64,000 bases of DNA from Acidimicrobiia bacterium. GTDB lineage: Bacteria; Actinomycetota; Acidimicrobiia; Spongiisociales; JAHEDJ01. How positions within the stretch are numbered: the stretch's first letter is position 1; the number at the start of each line of letters is the position of its first letter. This document shows positions 63,162-64,000 of this stretch, one piece after another. The stretch is taken from positions 1-64,000 of the forward strand of contig JARGFH010000004.1 of NCBI GenBank assembly GCA_029210695.1, given 5' to 3'. The notes beneath the pieces are model-generated. The model worked only from the letters and a program-made list of their open reading frames with translations, searched no databases and was not told the DNA's origin. The translations under genes and the position numbers were made by a program.

Positions 63162-64000
63162 TCAGATCAGCCGGGTTCCGTAGGCCGGGCCGGTTCCGTC
63201 GCGCCTGGCGACGGCTGCGGGGAGCCCTCGCTCCAGCATCACTTCGCAGATGCGAGCCCGGTATTCCTTGGTGGCCCGCATGTCGGTGATGGGGGAGATC
63301 GCGCCGGGGACCAGGCCGACCGCTGCCGCGATCAGCTCATCGGTGAGTTCTCTCCCGTTGAGCGTCTCTTCGACGGCGTGGGCGCGGGCCGGGATCGGCC
63401 CGACTGCTCCGAACGCCACACGGAAGTCGTTGTCTCCCGTCACCAGGACGGTGACGCCGGCCTGTGATAGATCCTCACCCTGATACCGCTGCAGTTTGAG
63501 GTAGATCGCACCGTGCGGAGGCGGGGGAATCGGGATGGATAGGCCAGTCACGATCTCTCCTCCGGCCAGTGCCGTCTTGTGCGGACCAAGGAACCACTCT
63601 TCGATCGGGACGGTCCGGGCCCCGGCCGGTCCCAGCACCGCCACGGAGGTGTCCAGCACTAGAAGCGTAGGACCGGCGTCACAGGACGGGACGGCCGAAC
63701 AGATGTTGCCGATGACGGTGGCCCGGTTGCGAATGCCGGGGGAGGCGACGGTGTCTGCCATCTCGAAGAGGATGGGGAGGTGGTCGTGAACGAGATCGGA
63801 GGTGAGGAGATCAGAGAATGTGACGAGGGGGCCGAGGAAGATGTGGTCGCCTTCGAGCGAGATTGTGTTGAGTCCGTCGATGGCCTTGATGTCGACGACG
63901 AGATCCGGGTGGATGGCATCGTCACGCAGCCATGGGACGAGATCGGTTCCGCCGGCGAGTATTCGGGCATCGGGTCCGGCGCGGGTGATGGCCTCGACCG
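63162..64000 (-). CDS. Molybdenum hydroxylase FAD-binding medium subunit (partial, start beyond window)
   Basis: The frame stays open from the stop at 63162 to the window edge (about 279 residues). It includes the FAD-binding segment LAGGTDLVPWLRDD near the edge, then IRNRATVIGNICSAVPSCD, the TIGGN-like FAD motif, and LKLQRYQGEDLSQAGV. The start lies outside the window. The internal Met at 63761 is not the true start because homology continues upstream. It completes the three-subunit hydroxylase in order medium-small-large. Confidence 0.9.
   Translation of the reverse strand, partial: VEAITRAGPDARILAGGTDLVPWLRDDAIHPDLVVDIKAIDGLNTISLEGDHIFLGPLVTFSDLLTSDLVHDHLPILFEMADTVASPGIRNRATVIGNICSAVPSCDAGPTLLVLDTSVAVLGPAGARTVPIEEWFLGPHKTALAGGEIVTGLSIPIPPPPHGAIYLKLQRYQGEDLSQAGVTVLVTGDNDFRVAFGAVGPIPARAHAVEETLNGRELTDELIAAAVGLVPGAISPITDMRATKEYRARICEVMLERGLPAAVARRDGTGPAYGTRLI

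Noticed and set aside
60304-64000. Form I carbon monoxide dehydrogenase (coxMSL)
   Set aside because: Gene order is similar, but the large subunit lacks the AYRCSFR active-site motif.

Overview
The window is high-GC bacterial chromosome that reads as actinobacterial (Actinomycetota). The signs are dense GC-rich genes, frequent GTG starts, ATGA and TGATG overlaps, Ser/Thr-rich lipoproteins and Rrf2, LtrA, DegV and DUF6390-type proteins. An Acidimicrobiia-like lineage is my guess from style, not from a marker gene. I saw no rRNA, tRNA or CRISPR array.

Left part (1-16.8 kb), accessory in character: a truncated tyrosine recombinase, a VapBC toxin-antitoxin pair with its own palindromic/direct-repeat operator, a phosphopantetheinyl transferase, and a compact nonribosomal peptide operon on the minus strand. 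The operon is transcribed as loading ligase-carrier (A-T), then C-A-T, then a 2410-residue A-C-T-C-A-T-TE protein, then an ABC exporter, all with overlapping stop/start codons. The first ligase lacks the Asp that binds an amino group, so the predicted product is an N-acylated short peptide (acyl plus three residues). The A-C-T order in the third protein is the least conventional feature of the window.

Middle part (16.9-33.7 kb): a Kef-type antiporter, a secreted 5'-nucleotidase, two OmpR-type two-component systems each next to a small envelope protein, a purine deaminase relative, a lipoprotein hydrolase broken by two frameshifts, a DUF6390 protein, an ABC-2 exporter, an MtfA-like peptidase, a lipoprotein and a CDF-like membrane protein. 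Three promoters in the window carry hexamers repeated with an 11-bp period, as expected for PhoB/OmpR-family binding sites.

Respiratory part (33.8-45 kb): two NarK transporters diverge from an Rrf2 regulator that has a three-Cys motif, followed by a diheme cytochrome c and narGHJI. This is a complete membrane-bound nitrate reductase module. Two near-identical palindromic elements lie at its two outer ends.

Right part (45-64 kb): membrane proteins, an alpha/beta hydrolase, a DegV-PlsY pair, a CPA1 antiporter, a two-gene signalling unit (receiver-thioredoxin-reductase-like fusion without redox cysteines, plus a cyclic-nucleotide-binding histidine kinase), an MBL-fold enzyme, a cNMP-binding patatin, LtrA, and a minus-strand operon. 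That operon encodes a three-subunit molybdenum hydroxylase, a GNAT-like protein, a thiolase-fold protein lacking its usual nucleophilic Cys, and a DUF35 partner. It runs off the right edge.
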